A DNA stretch of 64,000 nucleotides from NCBI RefSeq assembly GCF_902497895.1, contig NZ_CABVHQ010000018.1, positions 32,003-96,002 of the forward strand, given 5' to 3'. The translations under genes were made by a program, and so were the position numbers. This DNA comes from Pseudomonas fluorescens. Lineage in GTDB: Bacteria > Pseudomonadota > Gammaproteobacteria > Pseudomonadales > Pseudomonadaceae. The notes under the pieces were generated by a model. It made no database searches and was not told the DNA's origin. It saw nothing but the letters and a program-made list of their open reading frames with translations. Positions 1 through 9,010 of this stretch are shown here, one piece after another (position 1 is the first letter of the stretch; each line of letters opens with the position of its first letter).

Positions 1-10
1 ATCACCTATT

Positions 11-90
11 CCTGTTTTCCTGTTTTCCTGTTTTCCTGTTTTCCTGTTTTCCTGTTTTCCTGTTTTCCTGTTTTCCTGTTTTCCCGTTTT
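11..90. repeat. 8-bp tandem repeat, about ten copies
   Basis: Nine perfect head-to-tail copies of CCTGTTTT (11-82) are followed by one variant copy, CCCGTTTT (83-90). The array may extend to the left, because the degenerate CACCTATT at 3-10 resembles another copy. It ends about 100 bp before the first gene, so it lies in that gene's upstream region. A short unit like this can change copy number by slipped-strand replication. Confidence 0.9.
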
Positions 91-187
91 TTTCACATTT
101 TGTCTGGATAATTATTCGGTGCTGGGCACGCGAACCTGTCCACGTCGTGTTATTACCCACAGCTGACTTTTCCGGAACGATCTCTCA

Positions 188-1114
188 ATGCCCACGCAAC
201 CCGCTTCCATCCTGGATGCTGCTCGTCGCTCGCGCTTCGCCATGCGCTGGTATTCCTGGCTATTGCTGGTCGGGGCAATGGCGTATGGCCTCGCGTTCAC
301 GATGCATTGGGATGATCGGGCTGTGCTTTGGGTGCAAGAGCAGCTTGAAAGCCCGGCCGGGCGCCAGGAAAGCGTCTGGTTACCGGACTATCGGGTAGTG
401 ATCGATGCCAAGCCGCTGCCGGGCATGGAGGAGGATGAAGCCTCGGATATCGCCTACAGCCCGATCAGCAAAACGCTATTCGCGGTAATGGGGAAAAAGC
501 CCTTCCTCGCCGAATTGACCCTGCAAGGCGAGGTCTTGCGCAAAATGCCGTTGCTGGGCTGGAGCAATCCGGAAGGTGTGGCGGTGATGGACGATGGCTT
601 GATCGCCATTGTCGATGAGCGCCAGCACAGCTTGAGCATCGTCAAGGTCGATACCCAGACGCGTGAACTGAATATCGACAGCTTCCCGAAATATGACCTC
701 GGGCCCTCGAAAGACCAGAACAAGGCCTTCGAAGCGATTGCCTGGGACCGTCGCAACCAGCAGTTGTTATTGGGCGAGGAGCGTCCGCCGGTGTTGTTTG
801 CCTGGAAAAGCGATGGCAGTCAGATCCTCAAGGGCGACAAGTACAAGCTCGAGAGCAATGCGCTGGACCTGCGTAACCTCTCGGCCTTGGCCATCGATCC
901 GCGCACCGGCCATACTTTGGCGTTGTCCGCCGATTCGCATCTGTTGCTCGAGCTGGATGAAAAGGGCGACAAGGTCAGTTTCATGACCTTGCTCGGCGGT
1001 TTCAATGGCCTGAAAAACACCATTCCGCGCGCCGAAGGGGTGACGATCGACGAAGCGGGCACGCTGTATATCGTCAGCGAACCGAACCTGTTCTATCGAT
1101 TGGAAAAACCGTAG
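188..1114 (+). CDS. SdiA-regulated-domain protein (YjiK-like), membrane-anchored beta-propeller
   Basis: The 308-residue product resembles the SdiA-regulated family (Pfam SdiA-regulated, YjiK-like). Members are predicted periplasmic beta-propellers of unproven function. A single hydrophobic segment at about residues 20-40 probably anchors it in the inner membrane with the rest outside. The propeller part carries recurring blade-like phrases (SDIAYSP, GWSNPEGVAV, IVDERQHSL, FEAIAWD, LSALAIDP, RAEGVTID, LYIVSEPNLFY). The next gene, 155 bp on, is a paralog with the same blade order. ATG 188 is chosen; ATG 242 would also keep the membrane segment. The stop codon lies in degenerate REP sequence. 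Family assignment is good; function is unknown. Confidence 0.8.
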   Translation: MPTQPASILDAARRSRFAMRWYSWLLLVGAMAYGLAFTMHWDDRAVLWVQEQLESPAGRQESVWLPDYRVVIDAKPLPGMEEDEASDIAYSPISKTLFAVMGKKPFLAELTLQGEVLRKMPLLGWSNPEGVAVMDDGLIAIVDERQHSLSIVKVDTQTRELNIDSFPKYDLGPSKDQNKAFEAIAWDRRNQQLLLGEERPPVLFAWKSDGSQILKGDKYKLESNALDLRNLSALAIDPRTGHTLALSADSHLLLELDEKGDKVSFMTLLGGFNGLKNTIPRAEGVTIDEAGTLYIVSEPNLFYRLEKP

Positions 1115-1269
1115 GGGCTGGCGTAGTCTGCGATCTTTTGATCCTGCTTTGCGACCTGTTGCCAATTGCACAGGTTGCACCAGGAAATCGCAGCCTCCCG
1201 TGCTTATTAAGCTTGAATTCATAAATCCGTGTTATTTCATCGGCCCGTTTTGTTTTTGAGCTTGCCTGC

Positions 1270-2187
1270 ATGCGCCAACTTGCCCGTCTCAAACCTCTTC
1301 TGCTGATCCTGTTGCTGGCGGCATTGATCGCGCTGGCGGTTGTTGGTCAGCATCTGCGGTTGTTCGAGCGTACCTGGTTCAATGTGCAGACCTGGTGGCA
1401 GCCGGTGGACGCTCGGTCCATGGGCCTGGCGGATTATCGGGTAACGCTGGAGGCCAGGGTTATCGACGGGCTGGATGACGACGTATCAGCCCTGACCTAT
1501 GACCCCGTGCGCAAAAGCCTGTTTACAGTCACCAACAAGAATGCCGAGTTGGTCGAGCTGGCCCTCGATGGTCGGATCCTGCGGCGTGTGGCATTGATCG
1601 GGTTCGGCGATGCGGAGGCCGTCGAGTTCATCAGCGCCGACACCTACGTGATTACCGATGAACGCCAGCAACGCCTGATCAAAGTTCACCTGGAAGACGG
1701 CACGCAGTTTCTCGACGCGGCGGACGCCGAGCAGATTTCGCTCGGGGTACACATGAGCAGTAACAAGGGCTTCGAAGGGCTGGCGTACGATTCGGTGGGC
1801 AAGCGGCTGTTCGTCGCCAAGGAGCGCGACCCGATGCTGATCTACGAAGTGCAGGGTTTCCCCCATTACAACCCGGAGAAATCCTATGCGGTTCACGTGG
1901 TCAACAACCCCAAGCGTGACGCCGGATTGTTTGTCCGTGACCTGTCGAGCCTGCAATACGATGAGCGCAGCGGGCATTTGCTGGCGCTGTCCGATGAGTC
2001 GCGATTGGTGCTGGAGCTGGATGTCGACGGCCGGCCATTGAGCACTATGTCATTGCGCAAAGGGCGTCAGGGGCTGCAAAAGACCGTGCCGCAGGCGGAA
2101 GGGATCGCCATGGATGACGACGGCACGATTTACCTCGTCAGCGAACCGAACCTGTTCTACGTCTTCAAGAAACCGCCGCAGCCCTGA
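1270..2187 (+). CDS. SdiA-regulated-domain protein (YjiK-like), second paralog
   Basis: The product has 305 residues. It begins with a hydrophobic anchor (about residues 8-28), then has the same propeller phrases as its upstream neighbour: VSALTYDP, FGDAEAVEFI, ITDERQQRLI, FEGLAYD, LSSLQYDE, QAEGIAMDD, IYLVSEPNLFYVF. The two proteins match in length and motif order but differ widely in sequence, so the duplication looks old. It is probably a periplasmic membrane-tethered protein. The substrate is unknown and no catalytic motif is obvious. A REPIN follows the stop, then the convergent rpiA. Confidence 0.8.
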   Translation: MRQLARLKPLLLILLLAALIALAVVGQHLRLFERTWFNVQTWWQPVDARSMGLADYRVTLEARVIDGLDDDVSALTYDPVRKSLFTVTNKNAELVELALDGRILRRVALIGFGDAEAVEFISADTYVITDERQQRLIKVHLEDGTQFLDAADAEQISLGVHMSSNKGFEGLAYDSVGKRLFVAKERDPMLIYEVQGFPHYNPEKSYAVHVVNNPKRDAGLFVRDLSSLQYDERSGHLLALSDESRLVLELDVDGRPLSTMSLRKGRQGLQKTVPQAEGIAMDDDGTIYLVSEPNLFYVFKKPPQP

Positions 2188-2205
2188 TTGGCACCACAAA
2201 ACCAA

Positions 2206-2296
2206 TGTGGGAGCGAGCTTGCTCGCGATGGGGCCATAACATTCAACATCTACATTTGAATGTCAGACCGCTATCGCGAGCAAGCTCGCTCCCACA
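2206..2296. repeat. REPIN (GTGGGAGCGAGC type)
   Basis: Two inverted REP arms, TGTGGGAGCGAGCTTGCTCG and its complement, face each other across about 45 bp. The pair lies between convergent genes. Each arm is itself a hairpin (CGAGC TT GCTCG). Confidence 0.9.
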
Positions 2297-2331
2297 GGGG
2301 GGCAGTTTCAATCACAAATCCGTGTGCGGGT

Positions 2332-3006
2332 TTATTTGGCGCGCAGGGTTTTCACGCCTTCGCTTGTACCCAGCAACAGCAAATCGGCCGGACGTGCCGC
2401 GAACAGGCCGTTGGTGACCACGCCGACGATGGCGTTGATCTGGCTTTCCAGCTCGACCGGGTTGGTGATCTGCAGGTTGAACACGTCGAGGATGATGTTG
2501 CCGTTGTCGGTCAACACGCCCTCACGGTAAACCGGGTCGCCGCCCAGCTTCACCAGCTGACGAGCCACATGGCTGCGAGCCATTGGAATCACTTCAACCG
2601 GCAGCGGGAAGGCGCCCAGGACCGGCACCAGTTTGCTGGCGTCGGCAATGCAGATGAATGTCTTGGCCACGGCCGCGACGATCTTCTCGCGGGTCAGGGC
2701 GGCGCCGCCGCCCTTGATCAGATTCAGGTGTTCGTCGCTTTCATCGGCGCCGTCGACGTAGAACTCCAGGTCGCCGACGGTATTCAGCTCATACACCGGA
2801 ATACCGTGGCCCTTGAGGCGTGCGGCGGTGGCTTCGGAGCTGGCGACCGCGCCGTCGAACGCGCCCTTGTGCAGGGCCAGGGCGTCAATGAAGCAGTTGG
2901 CGGTGGAGCCGGTGCCGACCCCGACGATGCTTTTGTCGTCGAGTTTTGGAAGGATGAAGTCGACGGCGGCCTGAGCCACTGCCTGTTTGAGTTGATCCTG
3001 GGTCAT
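2332..3006 (-). CDS. rpiA: Ribose-5-phosphate isomerase A
   Basis: RpiA interconverts ribose-5-phosphate and ribulose-5-phosphate in the non-oxidative pentose phosphate pathway. The 224-residue product has the family signatures in order: phosphate-binding [20 protein letters not shown], the catalytic DGADE, and [15 protein letters not shown] 3006 (MTQDQLK) gives the usual family length; the reading frame stays open further upstream, but that extension has no family resemblance. It is transcribed divergently from ilvA with 145 bp between the starts, the arrangement typical of Pseudomonas. Confidence 0.97.
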   Translation of the reverse strand: MTQDQLKQAVAQAAVDFILPKLDDKSIVGVGTGSTANCFIDALALHKGAFDGAVASSEATAARLKGHGIPVYELNTVGDLEFYVDGADESDEHLNLIKGGGAALTREKIVAAVAKTFICIADASKLVPVLGAFPLPVEVIPMARSHVARQLVKLGGDPVYREGVLTDNGNIILDVFNLQITNPVELESQINAIVGVVTNGLFAARPADLLLLGTSEGVKTLRAK

Positions 3007-3151
3007 GCGGGCTCCGAGGGTGCCGAAGGGGAACGAAAGGCCGGCATTATAGCCGTATGCCCGGTTAAAACCTCTTGATTCGTGTGGTCGCACGGCCAAA
3101 CGCTGAGTTAGACTCCTTGACCCTGCCCAACTCGCTCAGTGATGCTTTCCG

Positions 3152-4666
3152 ATGCTCGAACAGTACGTCAAGAAGATCCTCACCTCGCGCGTTTATGACG
3201 TTGCCGTAGAAACCCCATTGCAGACTGCCCGCCAGCTCTCCGAGCGGCTGGGCAATCAGATCCTGCTCAAGCGCGAAGACTTGCAGCCGGTGTTTTCGTT
3301 CAAGATTCGCGGCGCTTACAACAAACTCACTCAGTTGAGCGATGAAGAGCGCTCGCGTGGCGTGGTCACCGCCTCGGCCGGCAACCATGCACAAGGCCTG
3401 GCCCTGGCGGCCAAGGTATTGGGGGTCAAGGCGATCATTGTGATGCCCAAGACCACTCCGGAGATCAAGGTCGAAGGCGTGCGTTCCCGTGGCGGCAAAG
3501 TAGTGCTGCACGGCGATACCTTCCCGGAAGCCTTGGCTTACTCGCTGAAACTGGTCGACGAAAAAGGCTACGTGTACATCCATCCCTACGATGATCCGCA
3601 CACCATTGCCGGGCAGGGCACCGTGGCGATGGAGATCCTGCGTCAACATCCGGGGCGCCTGGACGCCATTTTCGTTCCGGTGGGTGGCGGCGGCCTGATT
3701 GCCGGGATCGCCGCGTATGTGAAATACCTGCGTCCGGAGATCAAAATCATCGGCGTCGAGCCGGATGATTCCAATTGCCTGCAAGCCGCCATGGCGGCCG
3801 GCGAGCGAGTGGTGTTGCCCACTGTAGGGCTGTTCGCCGATGGCGTGGCCGTGGCGCAGATCGGCCAGCACACCTTCGACATCTGCAAAGACTATGTCGA
3901 TGAAGTGATCACCGTCAGCACTGACGAGATCTGCGCGGCGATCAAGGATATCTACGACGATACCCGCTCGATCACCGAGCCTGCCGGCGCCTTGGGCGTG
4001 GCCGGGATCAAGAAGTATGTCGAGCTGCGTGGCGTCACCGGCCAGACCCTGGTGGCCATCGACTCCGGGGCCAACGTCAACTTCGACCGCCTGCGCCACG
4101 TCGCCGAGCGCGCCGAGTTGGGTGAAGGTCGGGAAGCCATCATCGCCGTGACCATTCCGGAGCAGCCTGGCAGCTTCAAGGCGTTCTGCGAAGCCATCGG
4201 CAAGCGCCAGATCACCGAATTCAACTATCGCTACAACACCGGCAGCGAGGCGCATATTTTCGTCGGCGTGCAGACCCATCCGGAAAACGACCCTCGCAGC
4301 GCGCTGATCAGCAGCCTCACCGAGCAGGGTTTCCCGGTAGTCGACCTGACCGACAATGAACTGGCCAAGCTGCACATCCGGCATATGGTCGGCGGGCACG
4401 CGGCGCGTGTCAGCGATGAAGTGGTATTTCGCTTCGAGTTCCCGGAGCGTCCGGGCGCGCTGTTCAACTTCCTCAACAAACTCGGCGGGCGCTGGAATAT
4501 TTCGATGTTCCATTATCGTAACCACGGGGCCGCGGATGGGCGAGTGGTGGCGGGTCTGCAGGTGCCAGCGGACGAGCGTCATCTGGTGTCGGCGGCGCTG
4601 GCGGAAATTGGTTACCCGTACTGGGATGAAAGCGACAATCCGGCGTATCAGCTGTTCCTCGGCTGA
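3152..4666 (+). CDS. ilvA: Threonine ammonia-lyase, biosynthetic
   Basis: This PLP enzyme deaminates L-threonine to 2-oxobutanoate, the first committed step of isoleucine synthesis. The 504-residue product has the PLP lysine in SFKIRGAYNK (K51), the SAGNHAQG substrate loop and the glycine-rich phosphate loop VPVGGGGLIAG. The C-terminal third (about 330-504) has two ACT-like regulatory repeats (TIPEQPGSFKAFCEA and EFPERPGALFNFL). That is the long, isoleucine-feedback-controlled form rather than the short catabolic form. It is divergent from rpiA. Confidence 0.97.
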   Translation: MLEQYVKKILTSRVYDVAVETPLQTARQLSERLGNQILLKREDLQPVFSFKIRGAYNKLTQLSDEERSRGVVTASAGNHAQGLALAAKVLGVKAIIVMPKTTPEIKVEGVRSRGGKVVLHGDTFPEALAYSLKLVDEKGYVYIHPYDDPHTIAGQGTVAMEILRQHPGRLDAIFVPVGGGGLIAGIAAYVKYLRPEIKIIGVEPDDSNCLQAAMAAGERVVLPTVGLFADGVAVAQIGQHTFDICKDYVDEVITVSTDEICAAIKDIYDDTRSITEPAGALGVAGIKKYVELRGVTGQTLVAIDSGANVNFDRLRHVAERAELGEGREAIIAVTIPEQPGSFKAFCEAIGKRQITEFNYRYNTGSEAHIFVGVQTHPENDPRSALISSLTEQGFPVVDLTDNELAKLHIRHMVGGHAARVSDEVVFRFEFPERPGALFNFLNKLGGRWNISMFHYRNHGAADGRVVAGLQVPADERHLVSAALAEIGYPYWDESDNPAYQLFLG

Positions 4667-4705
4667 GGGACTACGCTGATGGGCACGGCCTGAGGAATTG
4701 AAGAA

Positions 4706-5134
4706 ATGGAAACGTTGATGACCCTGAAAACCGTTCACATCCTGGCGACCGTGCTGCTTCTGGCCAGTGCGCTGGGGTTGGCGATACGGGTCTGGCTGGC
4801 TCGTCGCAAGGGCGACACGACGATTCACACTCGCACCTTGCAGCGGCCCTGGCTGTTCGTCTGGCTGCTGATGGGGATTTGCCTGATCAGCATGCCGTTC
4901 AGCGGCTGGTGGCTGGCGCATCTGGTGGGCTGGCCGCTGGGGCAGACCTGGATTCTCGCCTCCAGCGCGCTTTACACCGTTGCGGCGTTGGCCTGGTTCT
5001 GGCTGCTGGTGCGGCTCAACCGGTTGCGCACGGCACCGGTGGGGAGCAACGGGAAGTTCACCTTGGCGTTGGCGCTGTTCAGCTTTGTCTGCTTTATCGC
5101 CATTGCCGGGTTGATGGGCGCCAAGCCGGTTTAA
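4706..5134 (+). CDS. DUF2269-type integral membrane protein
   Basis: The 142-residue product has four hydrophobic segments (about residues 7-27, 48-68, 78-101 and 117-138) and little soluble sequence. It resembles the DUF2269 family of predicted inner-membrane proteins, whose function is unknown. It starts 40 bp after ilvA in the same direction and could be co-transcribed. ATG 4706 is used; ATG 4718 (MTLKTV) is an alternative. A REPIN follows. Confidence 0.7.
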   Translation: METLMTLKTVHILATVLLLASALGLAIRVWLARRKGDTTIHTRTLQRPWLFVWLLMGICLISMPFSGWWLAHLVGWPLGQTWILASSALYTVAALAWFWLLVRLNRLRTAPVGSNGKFTLALALFSFVCFIAIAGLMGAKPV

Positions 5135-5160
5135 GGCTTGGGATCGAGTTGGCCCCAAAA

Positions 5161-5258
5161 AGATCGCAGCCTGCGGCAGCTCCTACAGGGATCGAGTTTC
5201 AACCGAATGTCGCGGGTGACTCGGTCCGCGTAGGAGCTGCCGCAGGCTGCGATCTTTT
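5161..5258. repeat. REPIN (GTAGGAGCTGCCGCAGGCTGCGATC type)
   Basis: Inverted arms GATCGCAGCCTGCGGCAGCT.. and ..AGCTGCCGCAGGCTGCGATC flank a spacer of about 45 bp. The element fills the gap between the convergent DUF2269 and HAD genes. Confidence 0.9.
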
Positions 5259-5263
5259 GCTTT

Positions 5264-5920
5264 TCAATCGCGCAACGAAATCACCGGCCAGCCGCGCTTC
5301 TCGGCCTCAGCCCGCAAATTCGGATCGGGATCCACCGCCACCGGATGGGTCACCAACTCCAGCAACGAAAAATCATTCATCGAATCGCTGTAGAAGTAGC
5401 TGTCTTCCAGACTGAACCCGGTCTCTTCCAGCCAGCGTTGCAGGCGTGTCACCTTACCTTCACGAAAGCACGGAACGTCGGTGCTGCGCCCGCTGTAGCG
5501 GCCGTCGATCATTTCGCATTCGGTGGCGATCAGGGTCTCGACGCCCAGGCGTGCGGCAATTGGCCCGGTGACGAAACGGTTGGTGGCGGTGATGATTACC
5601 AGCTTGTCGCCGGCAGCCTGGTGTTTGGCCAGCAGTTCAATGCCCTTGGACAGCACGATCGGCTCGATGCAGTCGCGCATGTAGTCACGATGCCATTCGT
5701 CCAGCACGGCCATCTCGGTGCGCCCGAGCACTTCCAGGCAGAAGTTCAGGTAAGCGGTATTGTCCAGCTTGCCGGCCAGGTAATCCTGATAGAACTGATC
5801 GTTGCGTGCTTTGTAGGCGACAGCGTCTAGGAAGCCCCGTTCGCACAGGTAGTCGCCCCAGGCGTGGTCACTGTCACCGCCCAAAAGCGTGTTGTCCAAG
5901 TCGAATAAAGCCAGGCGCAT
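5264..5920 (-). CDS. HAD-IB family phosphatase
   Basis: This is a 218-residue soluble HAD-superfamily hydrolase of the phosphoserine-phosphatase-like IB group. Motif I is FDLDNTL with nucleophile D7 and acid/base D9. Motif II is IITATN, and motif III is YSDSMNDF, which supplies the Mg-binding acids. The helical cap lies between motifs I and II (about residues 15-85). The substrate cannot be read from sequence. It is divergent from rppH, with 143 bp between the starts. Confidence 0.85.
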   Translation of the reverse strand: MRLALFDLDNTLLGGDSDHAWGDYLCERGFLDAVAYKARNDQFYQDYLAGKLDNTAYLNFCLEVLGRTEMAVLDEWHRDYMRDCIEPIVLSKGIELLAKHQAAGDKLVIITATNRFVTGPIAARLGVETLIATECEMIDGRYSGRSTDVPCFREGKVTRLQRWLEETGFSLEDSYFYSDSMNDFSLLELVTHPVAVDPDPNLRAEAEKRGWPVISLRD

Positions 5921-6063
5921 TGCGGTTACTCGCTGAAAAGTCTGTAAAAAGACGTCCAGAATACGGTCTTTTCACAAGAGTGCACATAAGGTAGGTCGTC
6001 TCGTTGCTGCTTTAACAACCTTTGTGGAACAATGCGGCGACATGCGTTTGCGAGGTTGTTGCC

Positions 6064-6543
6064 GTGATCGACCCCGATGGTTTCCGCCCCAATGTCGGGA
6101 TCATTCTGACGAATGATGCCGGCCAGGTGCTATGGGCTCGCCGTATCAATCAAGATGCCTGGCAGTTTCCTCAGGGAGGGATCAATCCTCAGGAAACGCC
6201 GGAAGACGCCTTGTATCGCGAGTTGAACGAAGAAGTGGGACTGGAGCGCGAAGATGTGCAAATTCTCGCCTGCACCCGGGGCTGGTTGCGCTATCGTTTG
6301 CCGCAACGTCTGGTGAGGACGCACAGCCAACCGCTGTGCATCGGCCAGAAACAGAAATGGTTTCTCCTGCGCCTGGTCTCCAACGAGCAGCGGGTGCGGA
6401 TGGATTTGACCGGTAAACCGGAATTCGATGGCTGGCGCTGGGTAAGCTATTGGTATCCGTTGGGCCAGGTGGTGACATTCAAGCGCGAGGTGTATCGACG
6501 CGCTCTCAAAGAGCTTGCCCCGCGCCTTTTATCGCGCGACTGA
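6064..6543 (+). CDS. rppH: RNA 5' pyrophosphohydrolase (Nudix)
   Basis: RppH (NudH/YgdP) removes pyrophosphate from the 5' end of triphosphorylated mRNA and so starts RNase E-dependent decay. The product has 159 residues. Its Nudix box (GX5EX7REUXEEXGU) is complete, running from GGINPQET through RELNEEVGL at about residues 38-60. A GTG start at 6064 (read as [12 protein letters not shown]) gives the standard length and N-terminus; an in-frame ATG at 6022 would add 14 unlikely residues. ptsP follows after 22 bp, so the two form an operon as in other pseudomonads. Confidence 0.95.
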   Translation: MIDPDGFRPNVGIILTNDAGQVLWARRINQDAWQFPQGGINPQETPEDALYRELNEEVGLEREDVQILACTRGWLRYRLPQRLVRTHSQPLCIGQKQKWFLLRLVSNEQRVRMDLTGKPEFDGWRWVSYWYPLGQVVTFKREVYRRALKELAPRLLSRD

Positions 6544-6565
6544 CGACGGAGTTCGACCCCGAGCC

Positions 6566-8845
6566 ATGCTCAATACGCTGCGCAAGATCGTCCAGGAAGT
6601 TAACTCCGCCAAGGATCTCAAGGCGGCGTTGGGGATTATTGTATTGCGCGTCAAAGAGGCCATGGGCAGCCAGGTTTGCTCGGTCTACCTGCTGGACCCC
6701 GAGACCAACCGTTTCGTGCTGATGGCTACCGAGGGCTTGAACAAGCGCTCGATCGGCAAGGTCAGCATGGCACCCAACGAAGGTCTGGTCGGTCTGGTCG
6801 GTACGCGTGAAGAACCCCTGAACCTCGAAAACGCTGCCGATCACCCGCGTTATCGCTACTTCGCCGAAACCGGTGAAGAGCGCTACGCTTCCTTCCTTGG
6901 CGCACCGATCATTCACCACCGCCGCGTCGTCGGCGTGTTGGTCATCCAGCAAAAAGAGCGGCGCCAGTTCGACGAAGGCGAAGAAGCCTTCCTGGTGACC
7001 ATGAGCGCCCAGCTTGCCGGGGTAATCGCTCACGCCGAAGCCACTGGTTCGATCCGCGGTCTGGGCCGTCAAGGCAAAGGCATCCAGGAAGCCAAGTTCG
7101 TCGGCGTACCCGGCTCGCCCGGTGCGGCGGTGGGTATCGCGGTGGTCATGCTGCCGCCGGCGGATCTGGACGTGGTGCCGGACAAGGCCATCACCGACAT
7201 CGAAGCCGAGCTGGGGCTGTTCAAGACCGCGATCGAAGGCGTTCGCGCGGACATGCGCACGCTGTCCGCCAAGCTGGCGACTCAGCTGCGGCCGGAAGAG
7301 CGGGCGCTGTTCGACGTCTACCTGATGATGCTCGATGACGCCTCGCTGGGCAGCGAAGTGACCACCGTCATCAAGACCGGTCAGTGGGCCCAGGGTGCCT
7401 TGCGCCAGGTGGTCACCGATCACGTCAACCGTTTCGAATTGATGGACGACGCCTACCTGCGTGAGCGGGCATCGGACGTCAAGGACCTTGGCCGGCGTCT
7501 GCTGGCCTATCTGCAGGAAGAGCGTCAGCAGACCCTGGTGTATCCCGACAACTCCATTCTGATCAGCGAAGAATTGACGCCGGCCATGCTCGGCGAGGTG
7601 CCGGAAGGCAAGCTGGTGGGGCTGGTCTCGGTATTGGGTTCGGGTAACTCTCACGTGGCGATCCTGGCCCGGGCCATGGGTATCCCGACGGTGATGGGCC
7701 TGGTTGACCTGCCATATTCCAAGGTCGACGGCATCCAGATGATCGTCGATGGCTACCACGGCGAGGTCTACACCAACCCCAGCGAAGTGCTGCGCAAGCA
7801 GTTCGCCGAGGTGGTCGAAGAAGAGCGACAGCTGGCCTTGGGGCTGGATTCGCTGCGCGACTTGCCATGCGTGACCCTCGATGGTCACCGCATGCCATTG
7901 TGGGTCAACACCGGCCTGCTGGCGGATGTGGCGCGGGCGCAGAAGCGCGGCGCCGAGGGCGTGGGTCTGTACCGCACCGAAGTGCCGTTCATGATCAATC
8001 AGCGCTTCCCGAGCGAAAAGGAGCAGCTGGCGATTTATCGCGAGCAACTCGCCGCCTTCCATCCGCAACCGGTAACCATGCGCAGCCTGGACATTGGCGG
8101 CGACAAGTCATTGTCGTATTTCCCGATCAAGGAAGACAACCCGTTCCTCGGCTGGCGCGGGATCCGCGTGACCCTCGACCACCCGGAGATTTTCCTGGTC
8201 CAGACCCGGGCCATGCTCAAGGCCAGCGAAGGCCTGAACAACCTGCGCATTCTGTTGCCGATGATTTCCGGCACTCATGAGCTTGAAGAAGCCCTGCACC
8301 TGATCCACCGCGCCTGGGGTGAAGTCCGCGACGAAGGCTGCGACGTGCCGATGCCGCCGATTGGCGTGATGATCGAGATACCGGCGGCTGTTTATCAGAC
8401 CAAGGAACTGGCGCGGCAAGTGGACTTCCTCTCGGTTGGCTCCAATGACCTGACCCAGTACCTGCTGGCCGTGGACCGCAACAATCCACGGGTCGCCGAT
8501 CTCTACGACTATCTGCACCCGGCGGTGCTGCAAGCCCTGCAGAACGTGGTGCGTGACGCCCATGCCGAAGGCAAGCCGGTGAGCATCTGCGGTGAGATGG
8601 CCGGTGATCCGGCGGCGGCGGTACTGTTGATGGCGATGGGTTTCGACAGCCTGTCGATGAACGCCACCAACCTGCCAAAAGTGAAGTGGATGCTGCGCCA
8701 GATCAACCTGAGCAAGTCCAGGGAACTGCTGGCCGAGCTGATGACCATCGACAATCCGCATGTTATCCACAGCTCGCTGCAACTGGCGCTGAAGAACCTC
8801 GGGTTGGCGCGGATGATCAATCCGGCTTCGGCCAAGACCCTCTAA
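6566..8845 (+). CDS. ptsP: Phosphoenolpyruvate-protein phosphotransferase PtsP (EI-Ntr)
   Basis: EI-Ntr takes phosphate from PEP and passes it to NPr and EIIA-Ntr in the regulatory nitrogen PTS. The 759-residue product has an N-terminal GAF sensor domain (about 1-150), an EI N-domain, the phospho-histidine swivel domain with the acceptor H363 in GSGNSHVAILARAMG, and a C-terminal TIM-barrel with the PEP site (RSLDIGGDK, VGSNDLTQYLLAVDRN, SICGEMAGDP). ATG 6566 (MLNTLRKI) is chosen because it gives the family length; the open frame extends into rppH. Confidence 0.97.
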   Translation: MLNTLRKIVQEVNSAKDLKAALGIIVLRVKEAMGSQVCSVYLLDPETNRFVLMATEGLNKRSIGKVSMAPNEGLVGLVGTREEPLNLENAADHPRYRYFAETGEERYASFLGAPIIHHRRVVGVLVIQQKERRQFDEGEEAFLVTMSAQLAGVIAHAEATGSIRGLGRQGKGIQEAKFVGVPGSPGAAVGIAVVMLPPADLDVVPDKAITDIEAELGLFKTAIEGVRADMRTLSAKLATQLRPEERALFDVYLMMLDDASLGSEVTTVIKTGQWAQGALRQVVTDHVNRFELMDDAYLRERASDVKDLGRRLLAYLQEERQQTLVYPDNSILISEELTPAMLGEVPEGKLVGLVSVLGSGNSHVAILARAMGIPTVMGLVDLPYSKVDGIQMIVDGYHGEVYTNPSEVLRKQFAEVVEEERQLALGLDSLRDLPCVTLDGHRMPLWVNTGLLADVARAQKRGAEGVGLYRTEVPFMINQRFPSEKEQLAIYREQLAAFHPQPVTMRSLDIGGDKSLSYFPIKEDNPFLGWRGIRVTLDHPEIFLVQTRAMLKASEGLNNLRILLPMISGTHELEEALHLIHRAWGEVRDEGCDVPMPPIGVMIEIPAAVYQTKELARQVDFLSVGSNDLTQYLLAVDRNNPRVADLYDYLHPAVLQALQNVVRDAHAEGKPVSICGEMAGDPAAAVLLMAMGFDSLSMNATNLPKVKWMLRQINLSKSRELLAELMTIDNPHVIHSSLQLALKNLGLARMINPASAKTL

Positions 8846-8850
8846 ACCTG

Positions 8851-8998
8851 TGTGGCGAGGGGGCTTGCCCCCGCTCGACTGCGCAGCAGTCGTAACCCAG
8901 CTGATGCATTCTTTCTGAAAGACCGCGGTTGCTGGTTTCAGGACCGCTACGCGGCCCAGCGGGGCGGTGCGGCGTTCCGACAAGCCCCCTCGCCACAG
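8851..8998. repeat. REPIN (TGTGGCGAGGGGGCTTGCCCCC type)
   Basis: Left arm TGTGGCGAGGGGGCTTGCCC and right arm CAAGCCCCCTCGCCACA flank about 110 bp. The interior contains the recurring inner motif GCGCAGCAGTCGTAA. It lies between convergent ptsP and the NRDE gene. Confidence 0.88.
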
Positions 8999-9010
8999 TG
9001 CCGACAACGG

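Noticed and set aside
1..90. Possible CRISPR array
   Set aside because: The unit is 8 bp with no spacers, so it is a simple tandem repeat. No cas gene is present.
2206..2296. Inverted repeat read as an insertion sequence or attachment site
   Set aside because: It lacks a transposase and matches the REPIN pattern that recurs more than ten times in the window.
3065..5158. 697-codon minus-strand open frame opposite ilvA
   Set aside because: It lies antisense to ilvA and the DUF2269 gene and has the Gln/Arg/His-rich composition of a high-GC shadow frame. It shows no known motif.
6506..8068. 520-codon minus-strand open frame opposite ptsP
   Set aside because: Antisense shadow of ptsP, with low-complexity His/Gln composition and no domain.
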